Source: Trichaptum fuscoviolaceum
Lineage: Eukaryota; Basidiomycota; Agaricomycetes; Hymenochaetales; Trichaptaceae
DNA: 64,000 bases
Assembly: GCA_910574455.1 (NCBI GenBank)
Contig: CAJSYZ010000001.1
Location: forward strand, 473,961 to 537,960
Direction of reading: 5' to 3'
Of the stretch, positions 12,890 through 22,190 are shown piece after piece (the first letter of the stretch is position 1; each line of letters starts with the position of its first letter). Under the pieces are notes generated by a model. That model was not told where the DNA came from, searched no databases, and was given only the letters and a program-made list of their open reading frames with translations. Made by a program: the position numbers and the translations under genes.

Positions 12890-13755
12890 AATCTTACTAT
12901 ATTTGGCGCTTTCGAACTACTCGGATGAGATCAAGCTCAATATCACTACCTCGAACGGTTGCATGGCATCAGAATTCAACTTGTATGGTCAGCTGGAGGC
13001 TTTTGGTGTTCATCCGGATTGACAGCGTCAACTGACCAAGTTTGCATTCGTGCAAGATCGTCTGAGTGAGTGCCAGGAATCCTCAAGTGATGGCAAAGCC
13101 GCTCGAGACATTTGTATTCATGGTGATCAAGGCGCTCGACATCGATGCCATTTGTATCAACAAGAGCACACAGGTCACATTGGGTGCATTGGATAATGGA
13201 CAACAACTGCGCACTCATGCGCTGCAACTTTTCAAGTGTCAGTAAGAACAGCTTCTTCATTACCGCCGGTGGCAACACATCTGGAGTTTTGTATCTTGGC
13301 CGTGAACGAACACCGACTATGTTGCGGCCCCCTGATTTGGCTGCGATCAACAACATGACGTCGGACGACAATCAGTACTTCCACCGTTCAAAGGGCATCA
13401 ACGGTCTTGATGGCGTCACATTCCACTTCTCGACATATCGTTCCCTCTCGCGCTTCCTTGGTATGGACGGTAACTTCTAGGTCGCTGATGATGCTGGCGT
13501 GAGCTTTGTCGACGAGTGGAATGAAATGTTTGCTCAGTTGGGCAAGACAGACGCGCGTCATATGTTCGGCACGAGTAACTTCAATGTCTACCGCTGGCCG
13601 AGCTTGGTACGGTAATTAATGGTTCCCAACTCAGTGTACTTGTAACATTCGTGACAAGCTTGGTCAAGCCCGGTGTTTCCCTTCTGTACTACGGCGATTA
13701 GCAGAGCTTCTACATGTATGACAACGGTGCTAGCAATTATCTCTTTGGGTTAGTA
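12890..13755 (+). pseudogene. Alpha-1,3-glucan synthase fragment (decayed)
   Basis: Translating in shifting frames gives segments typical of the amylase-like N-terminal domain of fungal cell-wall alpha-1,3-glucan synthase (Ags/Mok): DEIKLNITTSNGC, EFNLYGQLEAFGVHPD, GRERTP, SDDNQYF, FLGMDGN, ARHMFGTSNFNVYRWPSL and MYDNGASNYLFG. An in-frame TGA replaces the Trp codon after GVHPD, a TAG interrupts the segment before QSFYMYDN, and frames change at least twice. A full gene would encode more than 2000 residues; only about 290 codons remain. It is joined directly to a fragment of an unrelated helicase gene. Family recognition is from memory of the conserved segments, not from a search. Confidence 0.82.
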
Positions 13756-13770
13756 CCTTTTCAACCATCA

Positions 13771-14225
13771 TGCTCGACAAATGGGTGCAGACAAAATACA
13801 GCACCTTCCGAACCGGCACTCTGGACAAGGAGCAGCCTGTCGACTATTAGTAGAAGTATGTCTTCGACGAAAGCCGGGCGATCCAATTCGTCCTATCGGA
13901 CACATTGAGTGCGGAAACAAATTTACACCCCCAGCCTGAGCCTGAGAGCGCCTGCTAGGGCAGCAGATCGAAGAGGCAGAAAACGCACTCAGACTATCGA
14001 CAAGACGCGGATGACTCTGCCAATCTATCAGCTCCAGGACCAACTACTGGAGGCGATTCAGAAGCTCCCCGTGGTCATTGTCATTGAAGAGTCGGGCTCG
14101 GGCCAGACGACACAACTCTCGCAGTACCTTCACAGGGCTGGCTACATCGGGTGGCGGTTGCATGCAGCCGTGTCGCGTTGCTGCAATGAGTGTTGCAGCA
14201 CGTGTTGCTATAGCAGATTAAAGTC
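13771..14225 (+). pseudogene. Prp2/DHX16-type DEAH RNA helicase fragment (decayed)
   Basis: The fragment starts LDKWVQTKY, then TLDKEQPVDY, two stop codons, YVFDESRAIQFV, and after a degraded linker TLPIYQLQDQLLEAIQK followed by a ruined Walker A (EESGSGQT in place of the usual GETGSGKT) and TTQLSQYLHRAGY. After a one-base frameshift it continues QPCRVAAMSVAARVA, the motif Ia region. This order is that of the spliceosomal ATPase Prp2/DHX16. The Lys-to-Gln change in Walker A, the stops and the frameshift make it non-functional. It abuts the glucan synthase fragment with no detectable spacer. Confidence 0.85.
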
Positions 14226-14539
14226 ATCAATAGCTTGAATGGAATATCCATCATGCACTTCTTGCCCTAGGATGGACCAGAATACAGCTCGACTCAGATG
14301 CATTGGAAGTGCAAGCGCCATGACAACGACTAATGTGGCCACCGATCACAAGGATAACCCATTTCAGAAGTGAGGGGGTGGTAGACAATGGTGTAATCCT
14401 CGGTCACGTTCCACCTCGCTTTCTCTGCCTCGGAGGGATGACGAGATGCAAGACAAGGAGGTTAATAGGTACATCAGGCAAAGGTTCTCTGGGTGATTTT
14501 TCAAATGGACTTCAGATCTAAATCCTCCAATTTACTAGA
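14226..14539. other. Unassigned stretch inside the TIR element
   Basis: About 310 bp between the helicase fragment and the Doa10 fragment. No frame is recognisable. It may be intron or another unrecognised captured piece. Confidence 0.35.
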
Positions 14540-16012
14540 AATGATCAACTAACCTTATTTCCATCTGCGAGGCAGTAGCGGCCGTCCCCACAATCTCAAG
14601 CAGAATATCAAGCACCCCATTCCCAATGCGACGACCACAGAATATATCATTGCGCTAATCACAAGTTTATTTAGTTGCACCAATGTTGGGCGATCTAGTA
14701 TACCACAGATAGGGTGGAAATTCTGGTCCTGTGGGTCTTTTATAAACCACATGGAACCAGGGCGGATCATTTTTCGGCACCCCGTGAGCAGAACTGCAAA
14801 CTGATACCATTAGGAAGGTCAGTAAATGCGAGGAAAGGAGGGACCTATGAGCGTACATGAACATTGTTCCCACCACTGGCATCCAATGATAAAATACTGC
14901 TGTCACTGGTGCGTGAGTGAAAGCACAACCCCTGATCACAGAGTTGTGTTTGGAAATACCTTTAAAGTGCCTAGATCTAGCAGGATACCGTACCCGAGAG
15001 GGAAAATGACCAATTCAATGATGATGAATACAGCGACCTGTTGAACGCATGAGTGATTATATCAGACCTTCGAATGAACAAATCTGCCGGTACCTTTAGT
15101 ACAATGAGTTACTGCCGGACTGCATTGCAGATTGCGCTGCCCGCATTCCGAACGTTGCCTACATTCAGAACGTTCAAGTATAAAGCCACCAACAAAGCAA
15201 CAATTAAATAACCCAGGACAACTGCGAAGAAGCGGTTCAGCGGACCGTTCTTCGTTGCAAGTTCGATCCAGGTTGCTTTAGCGGTCACAACATTCAGACG
15301 AACCAATGTGCCCAGACGGATGAAATAGGGCTCCAGGAATCGGCCAACTGGTGAATTAGAAACATGATCGATACCACGATTTATGGCCGTTTCATCTGTC
15401 GTGGTGAGCCTCAGGGCTGATTCAAATATATCCTTCAACTGAAGATGCAAATTAATCAGAGCAAAAACATAGTTGGGAAAAGACTCTTACGTTTACGCTG
15501 AAAGTGTCGTTCGCTCAAAGTGAGTCTGCAGGTGACAAAACCGCAGATGAGTCTGGCATTAATCCTAACTGGTATCATAGATTTCTGAAAAGAGCGACGA
15601 AACGATACGAGAGATAGCTGATAACGAAAAGGCAAAAGTCGACGACTGGATCAGTAGCAAATCTGATCAAATTTATGGGCAAGTGCAATATATGCAGTAA
15701 GCGATTAGGTTCAAGTAGCAAGAACTTGTGAGCACAGAAAAATCATCTCTCTGTATACTAAGACATACCGAGAGGAGTGCAGACGTCTTTTCAATGGTGA
15801 AAGGCAACCATACGCCGAGACCGATTGTCGTGTCAAGGACGAAAATTATAAGAGCAGCCTGGGCATAAGGTATGTGAATTGAATGGTCATGAATATATAT
15901 GTAATACCCGAAACTTACATTTTGAAAAGACAGTTGTGAGAGGGTCTCATCCCAATAGCTTCTAAGCCACTTCAGATCCACGCACAATAGGGAGGTCAAG
16001 ATCCAACACACC
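14540..16012 (-). pseudogene. Doa10/SSM4 (MARCH6-like) ubiquitin ligase fragment with introns
   Basis: Read on the minus strand, exons give YWDETLSQLSFQN, then AALIIFVLDTTIGLGVWLPF, then LHILHLPINLIRFATDPVVD, then NGPLNRFFAVVLGYLIVALL, then PVTAVFYHWM and finally MWFIKDPQDQNFHPI followed by ILDRPTLVQL. These are the multi-pass membrane core segments of the ER ubiquitin ligase Doa10/SSM4. Introns of about 50-60 bp with GT...AG ends separate them, so the piece came from genomic DNA and not from a spliced transcript. Only roughly 350 codons remain, with no RING-CH domain, and stops occur at exon edges. The upstream side is cut by the 2.5-kb element beginning at 16013. Confidence 0.8.
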
Positions 16013-16282
16013 TGTTACGACCTGGGGGGAACCTGGGGGCCGGGGCGCGTTAGCGGCTTCCGGGGCAAGGCCTGGGAGAGCGCGCGGCAGCGGAGAAGGC
16101 GAAGGGGAACCGTTAAGGACGCTACAACGCCAACGGAGTCGCGCGGGGAGCGGGGCTACGGGGGTGAGACGCAAGGGGGCTCAAGGCGAGGACGGGACGG
16201 AGTCAGAGTCGAGGCGGGGAAGGCAGAGTCGAGGCGCGGGGAGACAGAGTCGAGACGTGGGGAAATGCCAAGCGGGATTCTG

Positions 16283-16354
16283 GCGGGAATCTGGATTCGC
16301 GCGGGAATCTGGATTCGTGCGGGAATCTGGATTCGTGCGGGAATCTGGATTCAT
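16283..16354 (+). repeat. Four tandem 18-bp units
   Basis: Four consecutive copies of GCGGGAATCTGGATTCGY, differing only at the last two bases. They are the most regular part of the CGGGAATC-rich interior of the enclosing element. Confidence 0.9.
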
Positions 16355-18092
16355 GCAGGGATCGCAGAGCGGGAATCGTTCGGGACTTTGGCGGGAATCA
16401 CAGAGCGGGATTCTGGCGGGAATCTCAGAGCGGGATTCTGGGCAGGACTCAGAGCGGGATTCGCAGAGCGGGATCCGGGACAAGACAGAGACAAGAGAGC
16501 CAGAGAGCAGGCGTGCTCAGGACAGGAGCAGAGAGCTCAGGATAACCGGGATCTCAAGGCAACACTTCTGTTATCAGGAGGAGGTTTCCTAAGGAGCACT
16601 CGACAAGTCAGCATTGTAAAACTACACTAGAGACAAGACAGAAACACACCTAAGGAAGCACTCGACAAGAGGACAAAAGTGAGTGCTCCTTACGGTGGCG
16701 ACAGGTATTTATCTACTGGGCAGAATCTACAGGGAACGGGCATGCACAAACGCGCAACTAACTAGTTACACAATCTTGCGGGCGAAGGCCGCGCATACAG
16801 TGACGTGAATCCGGGATTCGGGATTCGGTGCGGGAACATCTGGGCAAGATCTAAGGGAACGAGCGTGAAGCATGGTCAAGTGAAACAAAGAGAACTAAAG
16901 GAATGTAATTGTGCGCGAGGTATCAAGCTGGCGCACAGGCAGCGGGGTAACGAACGTGGGGGGCGGATGTAATGCATACATCGTCTCGGGATAAGTTGCA
17001 GGCAACTTCTGGCGTGGATCAGGGTCGCGGGAGATCGACAGGGACCAACTTCGAAGAAGCCGGTGCTTCGATGTCGTAACAAAGCCTAATCGCGAGGCGC
17101 GCGCGGGGCAGGGCGACTAAGGACGGGGTTCGAGTCCTTGCGGACAATGAGATCAATCCCGCACACGGGGTGGCGGGAATGTGGTCTGCGGGCCGGGACA
17201 GGACGCTACTAACGAGACTAGTTGGCTGGCACGTGCGTGGCCAGGCCAATCACCTGGGGCTATCTCAAGACGAGGTTAGCATCGAGGAGCGGGGAAGCTA
17301 AGGGGTTTCCCTTGGACAACGGGAAACTCGCGCGATTCGCGACGGGATCATGCAGGGAATCTGGTTCGGGTTTCGACCGGGTTTCGAGTTCGGGTTTCGA
17401 CTGGGAATCGAGACAGGGTTCGACCGGGAATCGTAGCGGGAATCTTTCGGGAATCAGAGCGGGAACTTAGCTGGGGTTGCGATGGGAATCGCGGCGGGAT
17501 CGAAGGCGGGAATCCTGCGGGGGATTTGCGCCGGGATTCGAGACGGGACGCGAGGCGGGAAACGAGCGGGTTTTCGACTGGGATCGTGCGGGGGAAAGGA
17601 GCGGGATTCCAACCGGGAAGCGAGCGGGGTTTCTACCGGGAATGAGCGGGGGAGTCTGGCGAGACTCTAGTCGGGAAACGAGCGGGGGGAGTTTGGCGGG
17701 ACTCCAACCGGGACGCGTGGGGGAGTCTTGACAGGACTCCAACCGTGAACGAGCGTGGGTTGCGGGATTGTCAGAGGGGACGCTTGACAGCGTTCGCGGC
17801 GAGGCGGGATTCCTGGCGGGGCAGGCTGTGGACGAACAAGGGCAGGTCGAGAGGCACAGGATGTCGAAGGGGTTAGCTAGGGCACCGTGGCGGGACGAGC
17901 GCAGGGCAGGGTTCGTGACCGGGCAGGATTGCGGGACAGCAATCCTTGACCGCTGTCGTGTTGGCTTACTCAAGGCCAGACAGAGGTCGGCTTTGGACGC
18001 AGTGGATCAATCTCCTAACTGCACTTCATGACTGTGGACGCGAGGCCGGGATCTGGTATCCGGGCATAGTCGAGAACCTACGAGGTCTGGGA

Positions 18093-18148
18093 TAGCTATG
18101 GCTATGGCTATGGCTTTGGCAGGCTATGGCTATGGCTGTGGCTATGGT
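18093..18148 (+). repeat. GGCTAT hexanucleotide microsatellite
   Basis: Imperfect run of GGCTAT units with occasional changes (GGCTTTGG, GGCTGTGG), inside the 2.5-kb element. Confidence 0.85.
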
Positions 18149-18639
18149 GAGTGACTTCGGGACTATGGCGAGGTACGGAGTTCGCTGGGGCGGGGAACAG
18201 AGCATGACGGGAGCGGGGAGCGAGCGGGGGATCATCCTAGAGTCGGGGGAACGACGAGGCGGGCTAGGGATGGATCGAGACACGGGGACGAGGCGAGGGA
18301 CTGACGAGGAGACGTGGGCGAGGACAAGCAGGGGCGAGGAGGTCGTAGCGGGGCGGAACTCTAGCAGGAGAATGCATGGCGAAGCAGAGGTTCTTCCGGG
18401 ATCAGAGAGCGGGGGATCCTTTCGGGATCTAGCCAAGGTCGCGATTTCGGGTTTCAGCATACCGGGTTCTGTTCGGGATTGCCTTAGACATGTTGGGGTC
18501 CTGGGGGATCCCGACAACACCTTCCAATGCACGATGCCGTGGTGTTCGGGGTCGTGCATTGCGGAACGGCATTATACGCGTCGCCGCCGCATGCAGCCGA
18601 ACTCAGAATTAGATTCCAAATTCCGATGCCAGTGCTGGT

Positions 18640-18870
18640 ACTAGTAGCATCATGATGACATCATGAATTTTGCTATAGGTAATTTGAATTTTTTAAAAAA
18701 TAAACATAATTTTACATACTGGAGATCACGGCCTTCTCATAATGTACATCATGATGTTATCAAGATTGCACCATGATATAACATGATTAAACATGAATTT
18801 TCATGAATTTTCATGCAAGTTCATGGTATTGCATGATTATTCAAGAAAATTCAAGAATTTTGTGAAGTTT
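18640..18870. repeat. Right subterminal TCATGA-rich region
   Basis: AT-rich with interspersed TCATGA, TTCATGAATT and CATGATTA motifs, the counterpart of 12485-12830 at the left side of the TIR element. Confidence 0.6.
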
Positions 18871-19406
18871 ACATTTATTAATATTGAAGTTTCTCTTTCC
18901 ATTTATTTTTGTCCAATAAAAGCCATCATACATTTTGGTCTCTATTTCTCTTAGTTAATTATCATTTATTTTATATCTTATTAGTACATTACAATAGACA
19001 GTACTGTGATTGTTTTATATCTAAACTACTTCTGCTATGCAAGTAATCATATTGTCGTATGCAAGATCTACAATTTGATGAGTGGCTGTGGGAAACTGAA
19101 TGCATGGCTGTGTTTGTACCTGAGTCTAGTACGCTTTGGGAAGGTTCGGGACCCCGTTGCAACTCTGCATGCGGCTTGACTGCAGTCTTCAAGCCTGTAT
19201 GCGGTAGTGTATGCGGCACTTCAGTGGCTGTGCCAGGGTTTGCATGCGGCAGTTTTGACACTGGCAGGTAGGCGGCACTGCATGCGGCAGTTTGGACAGC
19301 TGTGGCACATGCAATGACTTCATTAATTTCTACAGTATTTTATCTTATTTATCATTGGTTCCGTGTCTGCAGTCATGCATGCGGCAGCGGTGATACTTGT
19401 AGGCGG

Positions 19407-19453
19407 CTGCATGCGGCAGCGGCGGCACTTGTAGGCGGCCTTTTCGTCAGGCC
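19407..19453 (-). repeat. Right terminal inverted repeat (47 bp)
   Basis: Reverse complement of 11982-12028 apart from three bases near the tip. Further CATGCGGCAG units at 19160-19400 extend the GC-rich terminal region inward, more so than at the left end. Confidence 0.85.
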
Positions 19454-19465
19454 GTCTTCCTTGCC
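19454..19465. repeat. Right target-site duplication of the TIR element
   Basis: GTCTTCCTTGCC, identical to 11970-11981. It is 84 bp upstream of the lipase start codon. Confidence 0.75.
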
Positions 19466-19549
19466 TACATCAGTGATAAAGCGTATGCGGAGGAGGGCTT
19501 AAAGGACGCTCATTCAGAAGGCTAGGCAATAGGGGACAGATCGGAAAAG

Positions 19550-21776
19550 ATGCATCGCTTCATCGCCTTGTTATTATGCGCACTGTGCATGATGGCTGCG
19601 TCATTGCCTACCTCAGAGCTGAACAAGAGTGTCATTCTACAGTCCCTCATGGATGACTTTGAGTGGTACGTCAAATACGCTTCAGGCGCGTATCAGCCTG
19701 CTTGTCCGCGCCCGAATGGTAAGGAGCTCGCCAAGCAAGTATGTTCTCCCTATTCAATAGAGATTTTGAAACGATCTTGACTCCTCTTTCTTAGTTCAGT
19801 ATCTCCTCTACCAGTACGCAAGGTTTCGTGGCCCGCGATGGCTCTAGAGAGGAAATCATCATTGCTTTCCGAGGAAGCCTTCAGATCCAGGACTATATAA
19901 CGGGTGAGCGTGATGTTTAGATACTTACTGAAATGTGACTGAAGTAATCATTAGGGCTCCGCACCGTACCGTATACGCACACGGCCGTATTTTCCGCCCC
20001 TCAATACGGGTACGGGCCGTATGAATACGGGCCGTAAAACAAAGAAAGAAAACAACATACGGGTACGGGACGGCCGTATTACGGCCGTATACGGCCGTAC
20101 GGGCTGTACGGGTGCTGTGAACATCGTATTAATGTACTTAGAGATTAGAATAACATACCTATTTTCCCTTTGAAATCCTCACTTGAACTGCGAAGGGCAT
20201 TAAGTCGTGCCCACAACATAAGAAGGTGCAGGAAAGGTTACTTACCTGTTCCCCACTTGTCACCCTAAGGACTCTAGATGTTACACATCAATTTCATTAG
20301 CGGGCGCAACTGTATTTCGGGTGGCACGATGTTGGCCTCGTCCGACACATGTAGCAATTTGCGTCTTCGGGGGCCGCCACTCGCGGAGCCATTCATGTTC
20401 AAGTCGCGTTCATATCAGAGAGCTTTGCGAGGCCGTAGCCCTGCGACATTTGAAAGCGCGAGCACAGCCCTTTTTGACGGAATGCGCATAGCAGAATTCG
20501 CAAGCTGGTACTGATTCATCTGTCGGAAGTGTTCATTTGCAGCAGACTCCCCCGGCCGGTCGCTATGAGCATGACAGATGTGGATTCATTAGCACATCGT
20601 CCTATACAATAAAACAGTATCAGAAAGCGTGATAATGCCTCACAATGTCAGCAAACACATCCACTTACTGGTGTCTTCCTGGTTTTGGGTGCGTCGATAC
20701 TGTCTTGAGGCTCGAAGTTGTCGGTCGCCGACGGTTACTTGTCGCGCGTTGGAGCAAATCGTGGTAAATTAAGTCTAAATACAGCTTAAAAGTACTATAT
20801 ATGGTAGCTAAAAGCCGTAACCGTAAACGGCCGTATACGGCCGTAATTTGGACTTTCAAATACGGGTACGGCCCGTATGATTACGGGCCGTATTTCAGGT
20901 AGTCCAAATCAATTACGGTTACGGCACGTCCCGTACCGTAACCGTACCGTATTCCGTAATTACGGTACGGTTGCGGAGCCCTAGTAATCATCCCCAGATG
21001 CAGAGCTCTGGTTCACGAACCATGAGTCTCCAGGCGATACAAATGCCACGGGAATGGCGCATAGTGGTTTCCTTGAGGCCTACAATAGTGCTGTGCCGAC
21101 CGTGCTGTCTGAAGTGAAAGGCCAGCTGGATAGCTACCCATCATACTCTATTGTTGTTACCGGTCACTCTCTCGGTGGATCTCTCGCATCTTTAGGCGGC
21201 GTATCTCTTGTATCCAACTTCCCTAGAGTACCTCTGAGAGTCTACACGTTCGGTCAACCCCGGACGGGAGATCCGGATTTTGCGAACCTAGTAGAGAAGG
21301 TCATAGGCGTTGACAATATCTTCCGAGGTAAGCTTACTTCCTAGTCAGCGAGCTGAAGCATGGCTCATGGTGATTTGATAGCTAACGAGACTTTTGGTAA
21401 GCACATTCAATGAGCTATTGTGTCTAGTCTGCTTTGACAGATGCCCACAAAACAGATGGAGTTCCTAAACTTTTTCCGATGTGGCTCGGATATAGACATC
21501 AGTAGGCCTTCACATTTTGTTCTTCCTGATATCTTCCAAGCTGAGAGGGATTAAAGTGGGACGGAGTACTGGGTATCGAAAGACCCAAGTAAGTGCAGAC
21601 AAATTTCCTCAAATCGAGGCGGCGCGTACTGTTCGTCGCCAGATACAAATCCAAAAAATGTGGTGAAGTGCTCTGGGCAAGAGGATCCAAACTACAGTGA
21701 TTCAATCTTGTCAACTGGAGTAAATGATGCTCACCTGAGATATTTCGGTCAGAGTACATATGTATCCATTCCGTAG
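19550..21776 (+). CDS. Secreted class 3 lipase / feruloyl esterase-like hydrolase
   Basis: Seven exons join in one frame to about 289 residues: 19550-19738, 19795-19903, 20998-21327, 21382-21396 (a 15-bp microexon), 21441-21501, 21557-21588 and 21643-21776. Residues 1-18 are a signal peptide (MHRFIALLLCALCMMAAS). The middle carries IIIAFRGS (oxyanion region), then the nucleophile elbow GHSLGGS, then TFGQPRTGD with the likely catalytic Asp, and a C-terminal YRHHGTEYW with the likely catalytic His. This triad order is that of the class 3 (Rhizopus-type) lipase family, secreted enzymes hydrolysing triglycerides or feruloyl esters. Length fits the family. Intron 2 (19904-20997) is 1.09 kb against about 50 bp elsewhere because it holds a hAT-like MITE; splice sites are preserved, so the gene should still work if the intron is removed. 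A TIR transposon ends 84 bp upstream of the ATG plus its duplication, so the promoter is largely transposon-derived. Confidence 0.93.
19952..20983. mobile_element. hAT-like MITE in lipase intron 2
   Basis: The element begins TAGGGCTCCGCACCGTACCG and ends in the inverted counterpart CGGTTGCGGAGCCCTA. The 8-bp sequence GTAATCAT flanks both ends (19944-19951 and 20984-20991). An 8-bp duplication with TAGGG-type inverted ends is typical of the hAT superfamily. There is no transposase frame, so it is non-autonomous. Both ends contain clustered palindromes built on ACGGCCGTA and ACGGGCCGTA, likely to fold strongly. Confidence 0.9.
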
Positions 21777-22190
21777 CTGTTTCTCTTAAGGTGATGAAAT
21801 GCTAACCTGATTTTGGTAGGAATGGAAACTAATCCGCTGGTTTGTTTGGGATAAGGGGGTTTACATGGTCTCACTCCGTTCAAAATAATTTGCTTGTATG
21901 TGAACTAACAGTCGTATTTGTGCGAGAACTTATAGAGGCCTTTTCTGAATAGACTTGAAGGTTAAGAGAATCGCACACAATCAGAGATGATAGATTGATA
22001 AAAATGAAGATGAAGATGAAGACACCTAGCAGTGGAAGACGGGAGGCAGGGTGTGTTCACTGAGCTCCGCAACAGATCCAGCATTGCACAGAGGGGACCA
22101 AGATATGCCAGGATCGCAAATCACTCGATATACTTCACGCACAACAGCTGTGTTCTAGATAAAGACAAGCTATGTGCTATTTCAAGCTAT

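Larger units (their letters stand above)
16013..18516. mobile_element. 2.5-kb TG...CA element with 5-bp target duplication (solo LTR-like)
   Basis: The element starts TGTTACGACC and ends GATCCCGACA, with ACACC immediately outside both ends (16008-16012 and 18517-18521). TG...CA ends plus a 5-bp duplication are the hallmark of LTR retroelement insertions. I see no gag or pol frames and no obvious second copy of the end, so it resembles a very long solo LTR or a non-coding retroelement. The interior is GC-rich with countless CGGGAATC-like units in both orientations. A possible TATA-like box followed by a structured region lies near 16705-16720. It splits sequence belonging to the surrounding TIR element and is therefore younger. 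Confidence 0.68.
11982..19453. mobile_element. 7.5-kb Pack-type TIR transposon carrying host gene fragments
   Basis: The two ends form inverted repeats of 47 bp differing at only about three positions (left 11982-12028, right 19407-19453), starting GGC...ACGAAAAGGCCGCC. Identical 12-bp sequences, GTCTTCCTTGCC, lie directly outside both ends (11970-11981 and 19454-19465) and look like a target-site duplication. Inside the ends are GC-rich TGCGGCAG repeats and, further in, AT-rich TCATGA repeats at both sides. No transposase is visible. The cargo is a piece of alpha-1,3-glucan synthase, a piece of a Prp2-type helicase and a piece of Doa10, all decayed. A TIR element with a 9-12 bp duplication and captured host gene pieces is the pattern of Pack-MULEs; other TIR superfamilies are possible because the assignment rests on target-duplication length alone. 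Confidence 0.78.

Noticed and set aside
16181..16592. Open frames of up to 142 codons on both strands
   Set aside because: They are products of the CGGGAATC and 18-bp repeats (repeating ESGF units) in a transposon-like element, not a protein.
17467..17973. A 168-codon minus-strand frame
   Set aside because: Pro/Ser/Arg-rich translation of GC-rich repeats inside the same element.
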